Source of the DNA: Bacteroidales bacterium | GTDB lineage: Bacteria > Bacteroidota > Bacteroidia > Bacteroidales > JAADJA01 | NCBI GenBank assembly: GCA_029933495.1 | Contig: JAOZOC010000087.1 | Location: 1 to 9,918, forward strand | DNA: 9,918 nt | Reading direction: 5' to 3' | In this document: piece by piece, positions 5,992 to 9,918 of the stretch | How the letters are laid out: every line of letters begins with the position of its first letter | Position numbering within the stretch: position 1 is the stretch's first letter | Notes under the pieces: generated by a model | Told to the model about the DNA's origin: nothing | What the model saw: the letters and a program-made list of their open reading frames with translations, nothing else | Database searches by the model: none | Position numbers and translations under genes: made by a program

Positions 5992-6510
5992 ATGAAGAAA
6001 ACAATATTATTGTACTGGCCAAAAAGTGGTAATGTCGAAGGAGTTACAGGGATTTTTAAAAATAAATTTAATGACGGCGAACTCGACGTTTACCCAATAG
6101 ATTCCGTTGATAAGGAGATGCTAACGGGATATGACAACTGGATAGTTGGCGGCTCTACTGTCGGCTCGCACGTTTGGGAAGATGCTGACGACTCAAATAA
6201 ATGGCACGATTTCTTCAAGATGCTTGACGATATAGATTTCAGTAATAAGACGATTGCGACTTTTGGGTTAGGTGATCAGATTTTGTATCCCCATCATTTT
6301 GTTGACGGACTTGGAGTATTCAAAGAGGAGTTTGAAAAAAGAGGTGCCAAATTAGCAGGTGAATGGCCAACCGATGGTTACAATTATACTGAATCAGAAG
6401 GTGCAAAAGGCGAAATGTTTTTCGGACTGGCACTTGATGAGGATAATCAGGATGAACTGACAGAATCAAGAATAGAAGAATGGCTTGAAACCATTAAAAA
6501 AGAATTTTAG
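5992..6510 (+). CDS. Flavodoxin with atypical FMN phosphate-binding loop
   Basis: A 172-residue long-chain flavodoxin, a soluble FMN electron carrier. The C-terminal two thirds are clearly flavodoxin: TFGLGDQILYPHHFVDGLG (90-108), with Y99 at the position of the flavin-stacking tyrosine, GEWPTDGYNYTES (123-135) and GLALDEDNQ (145-153), ending IEEWLETIKKEF. The N-terminal half is unusual. Where the family has (T/S)xTGxT to hold the FMN phosphate, this protein has YWPKSGNVEG (8-17), with proline and valine replacing two hydroxyl residues. The first flavin-stacking loop is GGSTVGSH (53-60), with V57 where a tryptophan is usual. It is preceded by its own -7 element and followed by a terminator, so monocistronic. 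Likely still binds FMN, perhaps more weakly or at a shifted potential (inference). Confidence 0.88.
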   Translation: MKKTILLYWPKSGNVEGVTGIFKNKFNDGELDVYPIDSVDKEMLTGYDNWIVGGSTVGSHVWEDADDSNKWHDFFKMLDDIDFSNKTIATFGLGDQILYPHHFVDGLGVFKEEFEKRGAKLAGEWPTDGYNYTESEGAKGEMFFGLALDEDNQDELTESRIEEWLETIKKEF

Positions 6511-6550
6511 TTCTTCCAAATAACAATTATCAGATGTATTTGGAAATTAG

Positions 6551-6577
6551 CCCTTCCCCGTGTAGGAAGGGTTTTTT
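6551..6577 (+). terminator. Intrinsic terminator of the flavodoxin gene
   Basis: A perfect 7-bp stem, cccttcc (6551-6557) with ggaaggg (6565-6571), around a 7-nt loop and followed directly by six T (6572-6577). The T tract overlaps the stop codon (6578-6576) of the convergent OmpA-family gene. On the minus strand the stem is followed by a poorer T run, so it mainly serves the plus strand. Confidence 0.85.
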
Positions 6578-8633
6578 ATTTCTCAAGAACTTTAAATTCT
6601 GTTCTTCTGTTCTTCTGTCTTCCCATAGGAGTGTCGTTTGAGGCTATTGGCTGTGCAAAACCATATCCTGCAAAAGCAAGTCTGCTTTTATCAATACCTT
6701 TGTCAACAAGATAATCAACCACTGACTTTGCTCTTTTCTCTGAGAGTCTTTTATTGTATGATTTGGAACCCACATTATCAGTGTGACCTGAGATTTCTAT
6801 TCTCAATGTCGGTGTTTCATACATCAGCTTGTAAAGCCTGTCGAGTTCGGATACAGATTCCGGACGCAGCGTAGCTTCATTAAAATCAAAAAAGATATTA
6901 TTCAATACAATTTTTGACCCGACGGAAACTTCCCCCAATAAAATATCTTTTCTCACTTTCCGGATAACAGCATTTTTTGGGATATCAAAATTTTCAGAAT
7001 AAAACAGATAACCTTTTTTTGTAACAGTTATTGAGTAATTAATTCCCGGTTCAAGGGACAACAGATATTGCCCGGTTTCGCTGTTGGATTCAAAACTTGC
7101 TATCAACTCATTTTTGGATAAATCGGTAATTTCAATGGTAGCCTGCAAAGGATCAAGCGTCTCTTCATCAAGGATTACACCCGAAAATATAATATTCATT
7201 TCGATTTTCGCCTCAGAATAAACTGCAACAACAGGATTTTCAGATATTGCTGACGAGAGTCCATTAACATTATTTACCAGAGGCTTTACTTCACCAAGAA
7301 AGGTAATCATATAGAGATCCTGGCCACCATAGCCATCCTTTTTCTTTGAAGAGTAATAACCACGTTGACCATTAGCTGCCATTGTAAAAAAGACATCGTT
7401 GTCAGGTGTATTTATAGGATATCCCAGATTAACCGGATTTGTCCATTCACCATCAACTTTTTCCGACTTAAAAATATCAAACCCGCCCATTGTAATATGT
7501 CCTTTTGAGCTAAAATAAAGAGTATTACCGTCAGTGGATATAAATACACCCTCTTCATCATAAGGAGTATTTATTGTAGCCCCGATATTGACAGGCTGAG
7601 TCCATTTATCCTTAGCATCTTTCTTGCTGTAATATATATCAATACCGCCAAATCCATCCTCACGTTTGGTTGTAAAATATAGTGTCCTTTTATCAAAAGT
7701 GAGTGCCGCCGATGTCTGTTTCAGCCCGTCATTGATAATTGTCGGGAGTTTTCGTGGCATTCCGTATGCATCATTTTCAAGCCTGCTTTCGTACAGAACA
7801 TTTCCACCCGCTGACCGGTAAATATAAATAACCGTTCCATCCGATGATATTCCAGCAGTCGCTTCATGATTCGTGCTGTTTATCCCAAAGTCGTTTTCAG
7901 GAATAGTCCATCTGCCATCCTCATAATAAGTGGCAAAAACATCCTCAAAATAGAAAGAGTCATCATCTCTTCTGCCACCTGTTGTGCTCTCCCTTGCTGA
8001 AGTGAACATAATCATATCTTCCTCAGGAACCACTAATGGTCTATAATCAGGATATGCAGAATTTATAACCTCACCCATATTGTCTATGAAAACCCTGACA
8101 GGTTTTGCAACCAGCTCTCTGGCTTTCAGACACTCTTGAATATTCTTATCAATTGACTTTTTATCTTTTGCAAGTTGTTCAGGTGTTAAAGCATTTTTAT
8201 GCTCCTGATATTTTTCTACTGCCTCATTAAACTGATAATTCAGATGATATGCCTTTGCCAGAAGATAGTTGACATCATTATATTCCATATCAAGGCTAAT
8301 TCGTGGGTCGAGGTTATAGGCTTTCTCCAAATATTTAATTGCATTAGTTTTATCATTATCAAACAAATAGCACCTGCCAATTTTATAATTTAATAATGCG
8401 TTATTTGAGTTAAAATTGTATGCTTTTATATAACTGTCGATAGCAAGATGATACATACCGGGCCCTATTTCATAATACTTATCTCCCTGACTTATCTGGG
8501 CAAGGGCATTACTAAGCTCCAACCGGTTATTAGGAAAATTGAACTTTGTAAAGCCGACACTCTGTCCCGACAGATTTTTCATCCCTGTTAGCAATACAAA
8601 TATGACACTTATATAAAATATCCTTTTTGACAT
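6576..8633 (-). CDS. PorE-like TPR / PD40 beta-propeller / CRD / OmpA-domain envelope protein
   Basis: A 685-residue exported protein. The chosen ATG (8633) opens MSKRIFYISVIFVLLTG, a signal peptide ending near residue 24 (LSGQ/SVG, no lipobox cysteine). Domains in order: TPR-like helices (about 40-165); five PD40/WD40-like blades (193-214, 255-274, 305-337, 359-392, 411-443), the last three carrying DGFGGIDIY-type turns; a carboxypeptidase-regulatory-like beta domain (479-564); and a C-terminal OmpA domain (577-683) with FFDFNEATLRP, the HTDN motif (D619) and LSEKRA (R634), the residues that grip peptidoglycan diaminopimelate. This four-domain order is that of PorE (PG1058) of the Porphyromonas gingivalis type IX secretion system. 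Bacteroidota often carry several such proteins, so true PorE orthology is unproven, and PorE is described as a lipoprotein, unlike this one. It follows the TPR gene after 16 nt. Confidence 0.85.
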   Translation of the reverse strand: MSKRIFYISVIFVLLTGMKNLSGQSVGFTKFNFPNNRLELSNALAQISQGDKYYEIGPGMYHLAIDSYIKAYNFNSNNALLNYKIGRCYLFDNDKTNAIKYLEKAYNLDPRISLDMEYNDVNYLLAKAYHLNYQFNEAVEKYQEHKNALTPEQLAKDKKSIDKNIQECLKARELVAKPVRVFIDNMGEVINSAYPDYRPLVVPEEDMIMFTSARESTTGGRRDDDSFYFEDVFATYYEDGRWTIPENDFGINSTNHEATAGISSDGTVIYIYRSAGGNVLYESRLENDAYGMPRKLPTIINDGLKQTSAALTFDKRTLYFTTKREDGFGGIDIYYSKKDAKDKWTQPVNIGATINTPYDEEGVFISTDGNTLYFSSKGHITMGGFDIFKSEKVDGEWTNPVNLGYPINTPDNDVFFTMAANGQRGYYSSKKKDGYGGQDLYMITFLGEVKPLVNNVNGLSSAISENPVVAVYSEAKIEMNIIFSGVILDEETLDPLQATIEITDLSKNELIASFESNSETGQYLLSLEPGINYSITVTKKGYLFYSENFDIPKNAVIRKVRKDILLGEVSVGSKIVLNNIFFDFNEATLRPESVSELDRLYKLMYETPTLRIEISGHTDNVGSKSYNKRLSEKRAKSVVDYLVDKGIDKSRLAFAGYGFAQPIASNDTPMGRQKNRRTEFKVLEK

Positions 8634-8649
8634 CGTTATATTCTTTTTA

Positions 8650-9705
8650 TTATTTACTACATTGATTTGTCGCATAATTCTCAGCTGCTGCAACACCAAG
8701 AGAAGCTGCTTTATTCCAGTCTCTGCAAGCACCTGCCACATCCCTTCGCATCTCTTTTGTATTTCCCCTGTTCAGATAGGCTTCCCCATAACCAGGATCA
8801 ATGCTTATAGCTGTTGAAAAATCTTCAATTGCACCACTAAAATCACCCATCATATATTTTGCATTTCCCCGATTATTATATGCATATGCAAAGGATGAAT
8901 TAAGATTGGTTGCTTTTGTGTAATCCTTGACGGCTCCCTCATAATCACCCATTTCATATTTTAATCTTCCGCGGTTATTAAGGGCATCTGCAAATTTCAC
9001 ATCTACTTTAATGGCAGCAGTGTAATCTTCGAGGGCTGTCTCTTTATCCCCTGCATTTTCGTGCATTTTACCAAGGTTATTAAATGCAAATGCCATAGAT
9101 GGGTCAAGTGTTGTAGCTTTTATTAAATCACTTAAAGCTCCTGAATAATCTTGCATATTCATTTTCAGCAACCCTCTATCATTATATGCCGGAGCATAAT
9201 CTGGTTTCAACGAAATGGCTTTATCAAAATCCATTAAAGCCTCCTGATCTTTTCCTTGCTTTATCAGGACATTCGCCCTGAGATAATACGCTTCTGCAAA
9301 AGTTTGGTCTGTAGCAATTGCTGAGGAAAACTCTTCATTTGCTTTAAAATAATCCTCCTTCATAAAGTAGGCTGTTCCCATGCCTACATAGGCCTTAGAA
9401 TCTTTATCCTTTGAAATAACCGTACTAAAATCACGTATTGCTCTGTCTGGTCTGTTAAGTTTCAGAAATATACAACCCCTGTTGTAAACAGCTTGTATAA
9501 GATCCGGATTAAACGAAACGGCTTTATTCACCATCGAAAGTGCCTCACTGTAATGTCCGTCATCACATTGCTGAATGCTTTCATTATAAAGCTTGATCGC
9601 TATACGGCTGTTATCGTCTTTGGTGTCACTGCTTTTTGCATCCTGAGCCAATATGCTGCCACTTAAGGAGACCAGAAAACCTAATAGTAATATTTTCCCT
9701 TTCAT
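8650..9705 (-). CDS. Secreted/periplasmic tetratricopeptide-repeat protein
   Basis: A 351-residue protein. The ATG at 9705 gives a signal peptide, MKGKILLLGFLVSLSGSILAQ, with cleavage likely after AQ. The rest is about nine TPR units of roughly 34 residues, recognisable by the recurring NRG/NNLG-x-gDY-x-gAL/AI-x-D(F/Y)-x-KAI-x-xxP pattern (for example AYNDRG, FNNLG, LNNRG, YNNRG, YLNRG). The last unit is degenerate and ends with a Sel1-like CRDWNKAASLG. Such arrays are scaffolds for protein-protein contact; no enzyme motif is visible. It lies 16 nt upstream of the PorE-like gene on the same strand, so the two are almost certainly co-transcribed and may work together at the envelope. A TTG two codons upstream (9711) was rejected in favour of the ATG. 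No clear promoter was found for it. Confidence 0.9.
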   Translation of the reverse strand: MKGKILLLGFLVSLSGSILAQDAKSSDTKDDNSRIAIKLYNESIQQCDDGHYSEALSMVNKAVSFNPDLIQAVYNRGCIFLKLNRPDRAIRDFSTVISKDKDSKAYVGMGTAYFMKEDYFKANEEFSSAIATDQTFAEAYYLRANVLIKQGKDQEALMDFDKAISLKPDYAPAYNDRGLLKMNMQDYSGALSDLIKATTLDPSMAFAFNNLGKMHENAGDKETALEDYTAAIKVDVKFADALNNRGRLKYEMGDYEGAVKDYTKATNLNSSFAYAYNNRGNAKYMMGDFSGAIEDFSTAISIDPGYGEAYLNRGNTKEMRRDVAGACRDWNKAASLGVAAAENYATNQCSK

Positions 9706-9788
9706 ATTCAATAATTTATGAAATGTATTCTTAAATAGGTATTTTTTACGAAAAAAAATAAGATTTGTTCCCTGATTACTTTATAATA

Positions 9789-9820
9789 TTTGGATAGTAG
9801 AAAAAAGATCTGTATATTTG
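9789..9820 (+). promoter_or_regulatory. Bacteroidota-type promoter for the gene at the right edge
   Basis: TTTG (9789-9792) and TATATTTG (9813-9820) match the -33 and -7 elements with a 20-nt gap. The start codon lies 53 nt further on, after a leader made almost entirely of A and T. Together with the terminator-free divergent gap this marks the start of a new transcription unit. Confidence 0.7.
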
Positions 9821-9873
9821 CCGCAACAGATTCTAATTTTAAGAAAAAATAATATTCACTAAACAAAAAAATT

Positions 9874-9918
9874 ATGAAAACAAAGTACAAATTTATCGCA
9901 CTTTTTTTTCTTGTTTTT
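9874..9918 (+). CDS. Start of an exported protein (runs off right edge)
   Basis: Fifteen codons are present: MKTKYKFIALFFLVF. Two or three basic residues followed by a pure hydrophobic run is a standard signal-peptide or N-terminal membrane-anchor start. The ATG is preceded by an A-rich leader (aaacaaaaaaatt), as is usual for Bacteroidota genes, and by the promoter at 9789-9820. It diverges from the TPR/PorE-like operon across 168 nt. The mature protein lies outside the window, so no function can be given. Confidence 0.65.
   Translation, partial: MKTKYKFIALFFLVF

Noticed and set aside
8634..8741. N-terminal extension of the PorE-like protein into the TPR gene
   Set aside because: The extra 36 residues carry no signal-peptide character and read through the end of the TPR gene; the ATG at 8633 gives a proper signal peptide and a 16-nt operon gap.
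9706..9711. TTG start two codons before the TPR gene's ATG
   Set aside because: The ATG at 9705 is followed directly by a clean signal peptide; the TTG adds nothing.
9708..9890. Minus-strand open frame of 60 codons between the TPR gene and the right-edge gene
   Set aside because: It lies over the divergent promoter region and the opposite gene's start, is a run of low-complexity A/T codons, and resembles no protein.

Overview
The window looks like a chromosomal segment from a member of the Bacteroidota, probably Bacteroidales/Marinilabiliales or a relative. It is A+T-rich. No gene start has a recognisable Shine-Dalgarno sequence. Several starts are preceded by the Bacteroidota-type -7 element TAnnTTTG, two of them with a TTTG box 19-20 nt upstream. 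The gene content also fits: a LytTR-type membrane regulator start at the left edge, an L32 without zinc cysteines, a UPF0102 gene, a widespread orphan HsdR-N-like protein, and a TPR/PD40/CRD/OmpA protein with the architecture of the type IX secretion component PorE.

Layout, left to right. (1) 1-142, minus: 5' end of a probable LytTR-family membrane regulator, running off the left edge. (2) 143-462: non-coding, holding a roughly 250-bp imperfect palindromic element (outer arms 208-232 and 431-455; inner arms built of degenerate 8-bp units). (3) 463-1674, minus: dicarboxylate/amino acid:cation symporter, divergent from (4) yraN/UPF0102 (1955-2323, plus), which converges on and overlaps by 10 bp (5) a protein with an N-terminal DUF2007-like segment and two Usp domains (2314-3432, minus). 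Its upstream neighbour is (6) an orphan HsdR-N-like PD-(D/E)XK protein (3477-3941, minus). (7) 4094-5864, plus: DUF177/YceD - rpmF - fabH, a tight cluster linking ribosome assembly with fatty-acid initiation, behind a good promoter. (8) 5992-6510, plus: a flavodoxin with an atypical FMN phosphate loop, ended by a clear intrinsic terminator. (9) 9705-6576, minus: two-gene operon of a periplasmic TPR protein followed by the PorE-like protein. (10) 9874-9918, plus: first 15 codons of a probable secreted protein behind a well-formed promoter.

Most of this is housekeeping. The inferred links are: the DUF177-rpmF-fabH group ties 50S assembly to lipid synthesis; the TPR/OmpA pair probably forms an envelope assembly anchored to peptidoglycan; the flavodoxin is a monocistronic redox carrier. 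I found no defence island, CRISPR array, prophage or complete restriction system. The parts least explained by known annotation are the palindromic element at 208-455, the non-canonical flavodoxin, the DUF2007-Usp-Usp fusion and the near-leaderless orphan HsdR-N gene.
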